From assembly GCF_021404465.1 (NCBI RefSeq), contig NZ_JABFTT010000012.1:1-64000 (forward strand): DNA of 64,000 nucleotides, in the 5' to 3' direction. The notes below the pieces were generated by a model that saw only the letters and a program-made list of their open reading frames with translations, did no database searches and was not told where the DNA came from. The number at the start of each line of letters is the position of its first letter. Position 1 is the stretch's first letter. A program made the position numbers and the translations under genes. Source of the stretch: Billgrantia zhangzhouensis. GTDB taxonomy: Bacteria > Pseudomonadota > Gammaproteobacteria > Pseudomonadales > Halomonadaceae. Positions 15,677 through 23,928 of the stretch are shown here, in pieces.

Positions 15677-16549
15677 ATGGATCAGGTTACGATTGGCTTC
15701 GTCGGACTCGGCATGATGGGAGCTCCGATGGCGCGCTGCCTGGCTCGCGCTGGCTACGTGCTGCTTTTGAAAGACGTGAATACCGAACGCACGGCGGAAC
15801 TGTGCGCGGAATTGGGGGCGCGGGAGCTTACGGATGAAACGCTGGGGAATCTCGATGCTCTTATTACCATGCTACCCAATTCCGATAGCGTCGAGGACGT
15901 GCTGCTGACGCAGGGTTGGGTCGATAAGCTGGCGACTGGGGCCACCGTGATCGACATGAGTTCCTCCAGCCCGGTGCGGTCACGCGAGCTTGGGGATCGG
16001 CTGAAGGAAAAGGGGCTGGGCTACCTCGATGCGCCGGTTTCGGGCGGTGTGAAACGGGCGACCGAGGGTACGCTTGCGATCCTCGTCGGCGGTGCGGCGC
16101 CTTTGAGAAACAAGTGGCAGCCCGTACTCGAGGCCATGGGGGGATCAATTCTACACATCGGCGAAGCGGGGGCAGGACACGCGGCCAAGGCCTTGAACAA
16201 TTTTGTCTCTGCCTCGGGGCTTCTTGCCACGGTCGAGGCGCTGCATGTGGCTGAGCGCTTCGGCATTGCCCCCGAAGTGATGACTCAAGTTTTGAATGCA
16301 TCGTCTGGACGTACCAATACTTCGGAGAACAAGGTCGCACAGTTCATGCTGAGCGGCACGTATGCCTCGGGGTTCAGCTTGCGCCTGATGGACAAGGACC
16401 TGGGCATCGCACGCGATCTGGCCGCATCGTTGTCCTACCCGCTGCGGTTGGGCCAACACAGTATCGCGCTTTGGCATGAAATCGCCGTGAGCGTCGATGC
16501 CTCCACCGACCATACCCAAATGTATGCTCTGCTGGCCGAGGAGGAGTGA
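15677..16549 (+). CDS. NAD(P)-dependent beta-hydroxyacid dehydrogenase (3-hydroxyisobutyrate dehydrogenase-like), copy 1
   Basis: A 290-aa enzyme. It has the N-terminal NAD motif GFVGLGMMGAPMA (residues 6-18), the substrate-binding DAPVSGGVKRATEGTL, and the catalytic lysine in GHAAKALNNF (K171). The C-terminal helical domain is complete. It should oxidise a beta-hydroxy acid (or reduce the semialdehyde) of the pathway. AGGAGG precedes the ATG. The next gene, an aldehyde dehydrogenase, follows 4 bases later, so the two probably act in sequence. Confidence 0.85.
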   Translation: MDQVTIGFVGLGMMGAPMARCLARAGYVLLLKDVNTERTAELCAELGARELTDETLGNLDALITMLPNSDSVEDVLLTQGWVDKLATGATVIDMSSSSPVRSRELGDRLKEKGLGYLDAPVSGGVKRATEGTLAILVGGAAPLRNKWQPVLEAMGGSILHIGEAGAGHAAKALNNFVSASGLLATVEALHVAERFGIAPEVMTQVLNASSGRTNTSENKVAQFMLSGTYASGFSLRLMDKDLGIARDLAASLSYPLRLGQHSIALWHEIAVSVDASTDHTQMYALLAEEE

Positions 16550-16553
16550 GCCG

Positions 16554-18005
16554 ATGTCCCTTCCCGATCTGAGCCGCTTTTACATCGATGGAGCTTGGGT
16601 GGCGCCTGTTTCCCCTGCACGGTTCCCCCTGATCGACCCGGCAACCGAAGAGGAATTCGGTACGCTCGCTCTGGGCGGCGCCGAGGATGTGGAGCGTGCG
16701 GTCCAGGCCGCGCATGCGGCGCTTCCCGCCTTTTCCGAAACCACGCCGGAGGAACGGATTGCGCTTCTGCGCCGGATTCTTGCGCTTTACGAAGAGCGGC
16801 GGGAAGAGTTCGCCGAGGCGATGCGACAGGAAATGGGAGCCCCTATCGGTTTTTCGCGCAAGGCACAGGCGGCTCGTGGGGCGCTGCACCTGAATGCGTT
16901 GATCGAGGTAATGGAGCGGTTCTCCTTCGAGGAGAATGGCAGGAGTGGGACCACCCGGCTGCGCCATGAACCGGTCGGTGTGTGCGGTCTGATTACGCCG
17001 TGGAACTGGCCGATCAACCAAGTTGTGGTGAAGGTTGCGCCTGCCATCGCGGCGGGCTGCACCATGGTGCTGAAACCTAGCGAGTTTTCGGCGGTCAGCG
17101 CGATCCTTTTTGCGCAGGTTTTACATGAGGCTGGCGTTCCGCCCGGTGTGTTCAATCTGGTGAACGGAGACGGGCCGAATGTGGGCTCCGTCATCTCCTC
17201 GCATCCCCTGGTCGACATGGTTTCTTTCACCGGATCGACCGGGGCGGGCATCGAGGTGGCAAAGTCCGCCGCGCCGACCGTCAAGCGGGTTGCCCAGGAG
17301 CTTGGCGGCAAGTCGGCCAATATCCTGCTCGACGATGTCGATTTCACCGAGGCCGTGCAAAAGGGGGTGGCGGCTTGCTTTACTAACTCTGGCCAATCCT
17401 GCTCGATTCCTACCCGCATGATCGTGCCGCGCGCGAAAATGCCGGAGGTCGTCGAGCTGGCAGTTGCGGCTGCGGCTAAATTCCGGCTCGGCGATACCAA
17501 GGATCTGCAGACCGACCTGGGTCCCCTGGTGAACCGTGCCCAGTTCGAGCGGGTTCGCAAGCTCATCCAGAGAGGCATCGACGAAGGTGCAACGCTGCAG
17601 GTCGGTGGGCTGGAACGGCCCGAGGGGTTGGAAAAAGGCTACTACGTACGCCCCACGATTTTCACTGAAGTGACGCCGGAGATGACCATTGCACGAGAGG
17701 AAATCTTCGGGCCGGTGCTCTCGATCCTTGCCTACGATAGTGAAGAGGAAGCCATCGAGATCGCCAATAGTTCAAATTATGGCCTTGCTGCCTACGTGCA
17801 AAGCGGCAGTCTCGATCGTGCGCGGCAAGTCGCTCGTAAGCTGCGAGGTGGGCAGGTACATATCAACTACCCCTCGGCCGATTTCCATGCACCTTTCGGT
17901 GGGTTTCGGCAATCGGGGAATGGCCGAGAATGGGGCGAGGCCGGTTTGCGAGAATACCTTGAGACTAAAGCGATAGTTGGCTATCACCCCGAGCTATCTT
18001 ATTAA
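16554..18005 (+). CDS. NAD(P)-dependent aldehyde dehydrogenase
   Basis: A 483-aa ALDH-superfamily enzyme. It carries the TPWNWP motif with the catalytic Asn, the general base in QELGGKSAN (E249), FTGSTGAG for NAD binding and the nucleophile in GQSCSIPTR (C283). EIFGPVLSI closes the core. GGAGGAGTGAGCCG precedes the ATG at 16554. It probably oxidises the semialdehyde made by the preceding dehydrogenase to a carboxylic acid. Confidence 0.93.
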   Translation: MSLPDLSRFYIDGAWVAPVSPARFPLIDPATEEEFGTLALGGAEDVERAVQAAHAALPAFSETTPEERIALLRRILALYEERREEFAEAMRQEMGAPIGFSRKAQAARGALHLNALIEVMERFSFEENGRSGTTRLRHEPVGVCGLITPWNWPINQVVVKVAPAIAAGCTMVLKPSEFSAVSAILFAQVLHEAGVPPGVFNLVNGDGPNVGSVISSHPLVDMVSFTGSTGAGIEVAKSAAPTVKRVAQELGGKSANILLDDVDFTEAVQKGVAACFTNSGQSCSIPTRMIVPRAKMPEVVELAVAAAAKFRLGDTKDLQTDLGPLVNRAQFERVRKLIQRGIDEGATLQVGGLERPEGLEKGYYVRPTIFTEVTPEMTIAREEIFGPVLSILAYDSEEEAIEIANSSNYGLAAYVQSGSLDRARQVARKLRGGQVHINYPSADFHAPFGGFRQSGNGREWGEAGLREYLETKAIVGYHPELSY

Positions 18006-18046
18006 AAACCATAATCGCCAAGAAAAGAAAATTGGAGACTGATGTT

Positions 18047-18460
18047 ATGAGTGATGAGAGTGAAATGTTTTACGAAGGATTTGGAAATAGAAAGGCTGTT
18101 CTTGGTGATAAGCATGTCGAAAAATCTTGGGCTGCAGCTGACGATTTCAATCGCCCGGTGCAACGCCTCGTTACGAAGTACTGCTGGGGCGAAGTTTGGG
18201 GGGATGAGAGTTTATCGTTCAAGACGCGCAGCATGATCAACATTGCCATGTTGACCGCCATGAATCAGCAACACGAGCTGGCCGTGCATGTGAAAGGAGC
18301 GCTTACCAACGGAGTAAGTCGCAGCGAAATTCAGGGCGTCTTGTTACAGACTCTGGTTTATTGTGGCGCTCCGGCAGCGCTAGCCGCTTTCCGCACGGCA
18401 AGTCATGCGATCAGCGAGTGGGAGGCTGCTCAGGGGAATGATGCGACGGAAGTCTCTTGA
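18047..18460 (+). CDS. Carboxymuconolactone decarboxylase-like protein (single domain)
   Basis: A 137-aa protein with one CMD domain (FKTRSMINIAMLTAM, HELAVHVKGALTNGVSRSEI, LLQTLVYCGAPAALAAF). It resembles PcaC-type decarboxylases in length and in its AVHV-x-GALTNGV segment, and lacks the CxxC pair of AhpD peroxidases. It may decarboxylate or isomerise a lactone or diacid intermediate. The ATG at 18047 has GGAG 10 bases upstream. The first 100 bases are visibly more AT-rich than neighbouring genes. Confidence 0.8.
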   Translation: MSDESEMFYEGFGNRKAVLGDKHVEKSWAAADDFNRPVQRLVTKYCWGEVWGDESLSFKTRSMINIAMLTAMNQQHELAVHVKGALTNGVSRSEIQGVLLQTLVYCGAPAALAAFRTASHAISEWEAAQGNDATEVS

Positions 18461-18482
18461 ATCGCAATGGACAGGCGGCTTG

Positions 18483-18511
18483 ACCGAACGTCATGCGCGA
18501 AACCGTTCGGT
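18483..18511 (+). other. Hairpin in the 172-base gap inside the catabolic gene set
   Basis: Arms accgaacg and cgttcggt (8 bp, perfect) around a 13-base loop. There is no T-tract. It may mark an mRNA processing point or a weak internal terminator that separates two transcripts. Confidence 0.4.
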
Positions 18512-18632
18512 TGAGTGCCCTTCGAAAGATCATATCCGTGTAAGGCGAAGCGTCACCTTTCGTCACTAATGGCGTTGGCCCCTCTCCGGACTTCGGATTA
18601 CTGGCCGTTTCTTCTGAATTGGGAGGTACTTC

Positions 18633-19526
18633 ATGAGTGAAAGGCTTATCGGCTTCATTGGGTTGGGTAATATGGGCGGACGAATGGCACGGCGCCTTGT
18701 CGATGCCGGAATCGGGGTTCTCGGTTTTGATCCGAATGCCCCCGCTGTAACAGCGGCGGGGGCAGAGCCTGTAGAGTCCATCGCGGAGGTTGTCGGCAAG
18801 ACCGAAATCGTCCTTATGTCTCTGCCGGACAGCAAGGTAGTGACAAAGGTCGTCGAAGGTGAAGGTGGTGCCCTTGCCAATGCCCGGTCGGGGCAGATCA
18901 TCGTCGATCTCAGCACGTCTTCGGCATCCACCACCCGTCGGTTGGCTGCACGCTTTGCTGAAAAGGGAGTGTCCTACCTGGATGCCGGTATTTCAGGCGG
19001 TGCCGCAGCTGCAGAGGTGGGGGCTCTGACCCTCATGGTCGGCGGTGAGGAGGCTGCCCTAGTCAGGTTGGACGATGTGTTCGCGCCTATCGCCAAGACG
19101 GTCGTCCTGATGGGCGGCAGCGGGGCGGGGCACACCACCAAACTGCTGAACAATTTCCTGAACGCCGTCAGTCTTTCCGCCACGGCTGAGGTAATGGTGG
19201 CCGGGAAGAAAGCGGGCCTCGATCTGCACCGGTTGCTCGAGGTGATCAATGCTTCCAGCGGTGTGAATTTCGCGACACTGAACCGCTTTCCAAGGATTGT
19301 CGATGGCGACTACCTCGAAGGCGGCCTGACCTCCAAACTCATGACCAAGGATGTGGTGCTGTACACCGACCTGCTACACGAACTCGGTGTCGCCTCCCTG
19401 AATACCTCCGGCCCTATGGCAAGCTTTGGTCTCGCGACCGCGCTTGGTTACGGAGATGTCATTTCCAATCGTGTCGTCGATGCCATCGGCGATGTTTCCG
19501 GTGGAATTCGCCTTCATCAGGCATAA
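18633..19526 (+). CDS. NAD(P)-dependent beta-hydroxyacid dehydrogenase (3-hydroxyisobutyrate dehydrogenase-like), copy 2
   Basis: A 297-aa paralogue of the gene at 15677. It has GFIGLGNMGGRMA at the N-terminus, DAGISGGAAAAEVGALTL as substrate loop and the catalytic Lys in GAGHTTKLLNNF (K170). Divergence from copy 1 across the whole length argues for a separate substrate, not a recent duplication. GGGAGG precedes the ATG. Confidence 0.85.
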   Translation: MSERLIGFIGLGNMGGRMARRLVDAGIGVLGFDPNAPAVTAAGAEPVESIAEVVGKTEIVLMSLPDSKVVTKVVEGEGGALANARSGQIIVDLSTSSASTTRRLAARFAEKGVSYLDAGISGGAAAAEVGALTLMVGGEEAALVRLDDVFAPIAKTVVLMGGSGAGHTTKLLNNFLNAVSLSATAEVMVAGKKAGLDLHRLLEVINASSGVNFATLNRFPRIVDGDYLEGGLTSKLMTKDVVLYTDLLHELGVASLNTSGPMASFGLATALGYGDVISNRVVDAIGDVSGGIRLHQA

Positions 19527-19536
19527 GGAGAGAATC

Positions 19537-19926
19537 ATGCAAATCTTTCATGGCCGAACTGAAAGTCTCCCATCCGAAATGCGAGGCGCTACCTTTTCGG
19601 GAGAGGTCTGGGCCGATCCGGTCATGCCCATGACCGACGGGGTGACGATCAACAATGTTTTCTTCCCTCCGAACGCCCGGACCCATTGGCATACCCATGA
19701 ACAAGGCCAGATCCTGCAGGTCGTCGCCGGTAAGGGGTGGATCTGCCTTGCGGGGGAAAAGGCACGAGCCATTCGGACCGGCGATACCGTTTGGATCCCC
19801 GCGGGAGAGGTGCACTGGCATGGGGCCGCTTCGAACAGCTATCTTCTGCATACGGCGATTTCCCTTGGCAAAACGGACTGGCAGGATGAGGTGACTCCGG
19901 CGCAATTCGCGGAGGCGACAGAATGA
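19537..19926 (+). CDS. Cupin-domain protein
   Basis: A 129-aa single cupin with metal-binding pattern THWHTHEQGQIL (two His and a Glu/Gln position) and the second motif GEVHWHGA. ATG at 19537 follows AAGGAG. Such small cupins next to CMD-family genes occur in uncharacterised degradation clusters and in some hydroxynitrile-lyase-like proteins. The stop codon overlaps the start of the next gene (ATGA), so the two are translationally coupled and probably act together. Confidence 0.8.
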   Translation: MQIFHGRTESLPSEMRGATFSGEVWADPVMPMTDGVTINNVFFPPNARTHWHTHEQGQILQVVAGKGWICLAGEKARAIRTGDTVWIPAGEVHWHGAASNSYLLHTAISLGKTDWQDEVTPAQFAEATE

Positions 19927-20678
19927 CTTCACACGCTGCCGACCTTCGTCGCAAGGTGGAGGGAGAACTTGGCTATTGGGATGAAGAGCAGGAGGCGCTT
20001 GCTGAACTCTCCCCTGGGTTCCTCGAAACATGGCGTCGGATGGCTTCCGTCCCGGTGCGAAAAAATTTCCTCGGAGCCAAGAACCGGGCGCTCGTGGGGT
20101 TGGCGGCCTCTGCCGCCGCCACCCATCTTTACGCCCCTGGAGTACGGCGGCAAGTTCGCAACGCAATCGAAGCGGGAGCCTCGGCGGAAGAGCTGGCGGA
20201 GGTGCTTGCCTTGACCGCTACGCTCGGTATCCATGCTTGCAATATCGGCGTTCCCCTGCTGCTGGAGGTGCTAGAGGAAACCGGTCGGCACGAGGCGTCC
20301 GGTCCGCTGACGGAACGGCAGGGTGAGCTGAAGGCGGATTTCACCCGCGACCGAGGGTATTGGCATGCTTTCTGGGACGGTTTGCTGGAATTGGACCCGG
20401 ATTTTTTCGAAGGATACCTCGACTTCTCCGCTTATCCGTGGCGGCACGGCGTATTAGAGCCCAAAATGAAGGAGTTCATCTATTGTGCCTTTGATGCTGC
20501 CGCGACACACCTCTACGTCCCGGGGCTGAGGATGCACATGAAGAATGCCCTCGGCTACGGCGCAACCAAGGAGGAGTTGATGGAAGTGCTGGAGGTCGTG
20601 AGCCTTATCGGAATGCATGGTGCAGAGATGGCTGCGCCAATTCTGAGGGAGGAACTTGCACGGTATGGTAGCACCTGA
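19923..20678 (+). CDS. Two-domain carboxymuconolactone decarboxylase-like protein
   Basis: A 251-aa protein made of two CMD domains. The first half has AAATHLYAPGVRRQVRNAIEAG and the second DAAATHLYVPGLRMHMKNALGYG, which shows internal duplication. Both halves lack a CxxC peroxidase motif, and both keep the conserved His. It overlaps the cupin gene by 4 bases. The reaction is unknown; lactone or keto-acid decarboxylation or isomerisation is the family-based guess. Confidence 0.8.
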   Translation: MTSHAADLRRKVEGELGYWDEEQEALAELSPGFLETWRRMASVPVRKNFLGAKNRALVGLAASAAATHLYAPGVRRQVRNAIEAGASAEELAEVLALTATLGIHACNIGVPLLLEVLEETGRHEASGPLTERQGELKADFTRDRGYWHAFWDGLLELDPDFFEGYLDFSAYPWRHGVLEPKMKEFIYCAFDAAATHLYVPGLRMHMKNALGYGATKEELMEVLEVVSLIGMHGAEMAAPILREELARYGST

Positions 20679-20795
20679 GATGTGTTGGGAACGGACACGC
20701 GCCCAGGTGTGTCGAATGTCCAGGGATTTGATTCTGCGGCTCTCCTGGTGACATGTTAATATCTTCGAAAATTTGTCAGGTAACAGCGGTGAGAC

Positions 20796-21485
20796 ATGAT
20801 GAAAATCGGGGTAATTCAACCAGATACGCTGCGTCAGAAGGTTGAGGACACCGTTCGTCGCGCGATCATGTCCGGTTTGTATCTCCCGGGCGAACGGTTG
20901 ATCGAACGCGAACTTTGCGAAGATCTCGGGGTAAGCCGAGCTTCGGTTCGCGAAGCGTTACGGCGCTTGGAAGCGGAAAAACTCGTCGAGATTATCCCGT
21001 ACAAAGGTCCTATCGTTGCCACTATTTCGCGAGAAGAGGCGCGCCAAATATATGCGCTTCGTGCAGTTTTGGAAGGCTATGCTGCGCGAGAGTTTGCACT
21101 TAAAGCTTCGGATGAGATGATCGAAGAGTTTTCGCAGGCAGCTCAAGAGTTGGGGCGTGCGGCACAGAACAACAGCCGTGAGGAGGTGCTTCAAGCCAAA
21201 TCGCGACTGTATGACACCATGCTAGGAAATTGCGGTAACGAACTTGTCTGGGAAATCCTGCGGGGGCTGTACTCCCGGATCAACATGTTGCGTGCGACTT
21301 CCCTTATAAACCCAGACCGGCTTCCCAAGAGCCTAGAGGAAATTGACACTTTGGTTCAAGCTTTTCGGGATCGAGATGCGGAAAAGGCTCAAGAGACGGC
21401 TAGTATGCACGTCATGAATGCTTGTGAGGTTGCATTGCGGAATCTTGACTCTAAAGCAGGCTTAAGTGGCCAAAAATCTTCGTGA
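20796..21485 (+). CDS. GntR-family transcriptional regulator (FCD type)
   Basis: A 229-aa regulator. A winged helix occupies residues 15-75 (GERLIERELCEDLGVSRASV, then REALRRLEAEKLVEI), followed by an all-helical FCD ligand domain (IYALRAVLEGYAAREFA onwards). It is the last gene of the plus-strand set. The FCD family recognises TNGTNNNACNA-type palindromes, and elements of this type (TTGTNNNACAR) occur at all three promoters of the island. It is therefore the likely ligand-responsive repressor of both transporters and the catabolic operon. Confidence 0.88.
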   Translation: MMKIGVIQPDTLRQKVEDTVRRAIMSGLYLPGERLIERELCEDLGVSRASVREALRRLEAEKLVEIIPYKGPIVATISREEARQIYALRAVLEGYAAREFALKASDEMIEEFSQAAQELGRAAQNNSREEVLQAKSRLYDTMLGNCGNELVWEILRGLYSRINMLRATSLINPDRLPKSLEEIDTLVQAFRDRDAEKAQETASMHVMNACEVALRNLDSKAGLSGQKSS

Positions 21486-21529
21486 TAGAAGCTATCGTGT
21501 GGTGATCGGTTACTAACTCATGCGTTTCG

Positions 21530-21710
21530 TCAACCCACTGCAATTTTTAAGAATCCAGTGGGAGCGTATGGAGAACCTTCCTTCTGGTCTGGGGCTGCTA
21601 TCAATGTGAGGGACTTCTGCTTCGCGCATTGCTCGGCATATTCTACAGGTGGTAAATAGGCCAGCGAGCTATGCGGTCTGACGTGGCCCAACACCTGATA
21701 GCTCGGGCAG
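21530..21710 (-). pseudogene. IS3-family transposase C-terminal remnant
   Basis: The minus strand encodes HVRPHSSLAYLPPVEYAEQ followed by CAKQKSLTLIAAPDQ and a stop at 21530-21532. RPHSSLxYLxPxEYA is the C-terminal signature of IS3-group OrfB integrases. Only about 55 codons remain. It lies just past the GntR gene and before the direct-repeat copy at 21735. Confidence 0.75.
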
Positions 21711-21734
21711 GGCAGGAGCGGTGGGCTATCTCTA

Positions 21735-21775
21735 GCCCCATACAGCGCCTAGCATGCCTTGCCGAGAGTGTCAGT
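21735..21775 (+). repeat. 41-base direct repeat, left copy
   Basis: Shares the 24-base block from tagcatgcc to gagagtg and the flanking gccccatac and gtcagt with the copy at 24915-24964. The two copies bracket the LysR/aldo-keto reductase/NmrA gene group. Confidence 0.7.
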
Positions 21776-21840
21776 ATTCCTGATGCATCCCTGGTTTCTC
21801 CCCAGAGCGGTCATTTCGGTGCAGCGGGGCTGTCGACCTG

Positions 21841-22746
21841 TCACTGGCGCTCGGCATCTTGCATGAGATCGCCCATCCAATCCACGAAGGCCCGCACGAT
21901 GGGCGACAAGTGGCGGTTGTGTGGGTACAAGACCGATATGGGCACGTTCGGCGCTTGGATGTGGCCTAACACTCGCTGCAGCTGGCCGCTGCGTAGGTGA
22001 GGCATCACCATGTAATTTGCCGCACGTATCAGCCCCAAGCCTTCCAAGCCGCAAGCGATGTAGGTCTCGGTGTCGTTGACGATCAGGTTCTCGCTCATCC
22101 GTATGACTTGCTCTTCATCGTTTACCACGAAGCGCCAATCCATGGAGCGGCCCTGGTGCCCGGAGAGAAAACCGACAGCATGGTGGTGTTTCAAATCTTC
22201 CACCGAGTGAGGCTCACCATGTTCTTTGAGGTACTCGGGCGAGGCGCATGTCACCCACTCGAAGCTGGCAATGCGACGCGCCACCAGGGTAGGGGAATCC
22301 TGGGGGACGCCGGCACGAATGACGCAGTCGATGCCCTCCGGAACCAGCTCCACGGTTCGGTCGCTCAAGATCAGGGTCAATTCCACATCGGGGTAACGGG
22401 CCTGAAATGGCTTGATGGCAGGCAGTACGAACAGCTTGGCCATCGAGGCAGTCATGCCGACTCGAAGCTTGCCGCTGAGCCGTTCATCACTGCCACGAAG
22501 GCCTGCCTCGACAGTCTCCAGTTCGGCCAGTAGTCGGTGGCAGTGCTCGTAGTAAAGACTTCCATCCTGGGTCAGGTTCAAATGCCGTGTGGTGCGCTGG
22601 AGCAGTTTCACGCCAAGGTGATTTTCCAACTCCTTGATGGCGCGAGTGACCGTCGAGGGAGGAAGGGCCAGGTTCTCCGCGGCTTTACTGAAGCCGTGCA
22701 TCTCAACCACACGGACGAATATCTGCATGGCTTGAAGTCGATCCAT
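21841..22746 (-). CDS. LysR-family transcriptional regulator
   Basis: A 301-aa LTTR. The HTH at residues 1-60 reads MDRLQAMQIFVRVVEMHGFS and LPPSTVTRAIKELENHLGVK, as in the AaeR/PcpR-like group that starts MDRLxAMxxFV. The C-terminal periplasmic-binding-type ligand domain is complete. GGGAG precedes the ATG. It follows the aldo-keto reductase gene in the same orientation (64 bases apart), with the NmrA-family gene divergent beyond; it probably regulates these. Confidence 0.88.
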   Translation of the reverse strand: MDRLQAMQIFVRVVEMHGFSKAAENLALPPSTVTRAIKELENHLGVKLLQRTTRHLNLTQDGSLYYEHCHRLLAELETVEAGLRGSDERLSGKLRVGMTASMAKLFVLPAIKPFQARYPDVELTLILSDRTVELVPEGIDCVIRAGVPQDSPTLVARRIASFEWVTCASPEYLKEHGEPHSVEDLKHHHAVGFLSGHQGRSMDWRFVVNDEEQVIRMSENLIVNDTETYIACGLEGLGLIRAANYMVMPHLRSGQLQRVLGHIQAPNVPISVLYPHNRHLSPIVRAFVDWMGDLMQDAERQ

Positions 22747-22810
22747 GTATTAGGCTCCCTGGCTTCCTGTAGCCTATGCCCGAATGCTGGTTGCTTTCGG
22801 GCGTAGGGGG

Positions 22811-23665
22811 TCAAAACTCGGCTGTCTCCGGATCTGGCCCCAGTCGGCCATCCCGACGATCCAGCCCGGCCAGCTCATTCATTTCGCTTGGTGTCAGTGC
22901 AAAGTCGAATAGCTGGAAGTTCTCTATAATGCGTTCCGTTCGCACGGATTTCGAGATAGTGGCAAGGCCACTGTCGAGGTGCCAGCGCAGGATAATCTGA
23001 GCCGGACTTTTGCCATGTCGCTTGGCGAGCTCCCGGATTCGCGGATGCTCCAATGGAGATGCGGCGGGATCCGGATTCTGCCACCACAAGCCCAGTGGGC
23101 TCCAGGACTGGGTCACTATGCCTTGTTCACGATGAAACGCTCTTAGTGCTTTCTGCTGGAAATAGGGGTGCAGTTCGACTTGATTGACCACCGGAGTCAC
23201 GGCTGTTTCTCTCATCAAGCGCTGCAGTTGGCCAATCGAGAAATTACAGACACCGATGGTACCGACCCGACCCTCATCGCGCAGGCGAATCATTGCCCGC
23301 CACGTTTCCACATAGGCATCGCGAGTGCGTGAAGGCCAATGCATCAGATACATGTCAATCCTCTCGAGGCCGAGCTGTTGCTGGCTGGCATCGAAGGCGC
23401 GTAGGGTTTGATTATAGCCATGATGTGTATTCCAGACCTTCGTGGTCACGAAGATATCTTCTCGCGCTACTCCGCTGTCGCGTATCCCTTTGCCGACCCC
23501 TTCTTCATTTTCATAAGCCTCTGCCGTGTCAATCAGGCGATATCCGGTTTGCAGGGCGTGACTGACCAGGGCGGCGCTATTTTCCTTCGGGACCTGCCAC
23601 AAACCGTAGCCCAATGCAGGCATCCGTGTGCCATCGTGAAGCGTTAGGGAATAAGCTGTTTTCAT
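22811..23665 (-). CDS. Aldo/keto reductase
   Basis: A 284-aa NADPH-dependent reductase with the intact AKR tetrad: D46, Y51, K76 and H109 (LIDTAEAYENEE, TTKVWN, YLMHWPS). Sequence style matches the 2,5-diketo-D-gluconate reductase / AKR5 group. The start at 23665 was chosen because GGAG lies 7 bases before it. The aldehyde or ketone substrate is unknown; detoxification of reactive carbonyls is common for this group. Confidence 0.9.
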   Translation of the reverse strand: MKTAYSLTLHDGTRMPALGYGLWQVPKENSAALVSHALQTGYRLIDTAEAYENEEGVGKGIRDSGVAREDIFVTTKVWNTHHGYNQTLRAFDASQQQLGLERIDMYLMHWPSRTRDAYVETWRAMIRLRDEGRVGTIGVCNFSIGQLQRLMRETAVTPVVNQVELHPYFQQKALRAFHREQGIVTQSWSPLGLWWQNPDPAASPLEHPRIRELAKRHGKSPAQIILRWHLDSGLATISKSVRTERIIENFQLFDFALTPSEMNELAGLDRRDGRLGPDPETAEF

Positions 23666-23928
23666 GGGTCGACTCCGTATAAACACGATGGAAACTAGCA
23701 TAGTCGATTACGCAGCGGCGTTTAATTCCGTTTCCTGAAAAATTGATTTTCAAAAAGTGAAATAGAGGTGTGAGTTATTTCTATTTTCGTGATTCTGTTT
23801 TTCAGAGAGAGCTGTTATAAATCCATGCGCCAGCGCATATCCTGCATGTGAGTCGTTTCGGGTGATTTTCGATTAAGTCATCCGATTTCACCGTAACTTG
23901 AAGATCTCATCGATCTCAGGAGAGGCAC
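23666..23928. other. Divergent AT-rich promoter region
   Basis: The 263 bases between the aldo-keto reductase and the NmrA gene are clearly AT-rich (23,740-23,830) compared with surrounding DNA and hold no gene. This suits divergent promoters and LysR binding, but I could not fix individual sites. Confidence 0.4.

Noticed and set aside
20740..20795. ttgtcaggtaaca before the GntR gene as a fourth copy of the shared operator
   Set aside because: Spacing of the half-sites differs from sites A to C, and the outer ATTGAC arm is absent.
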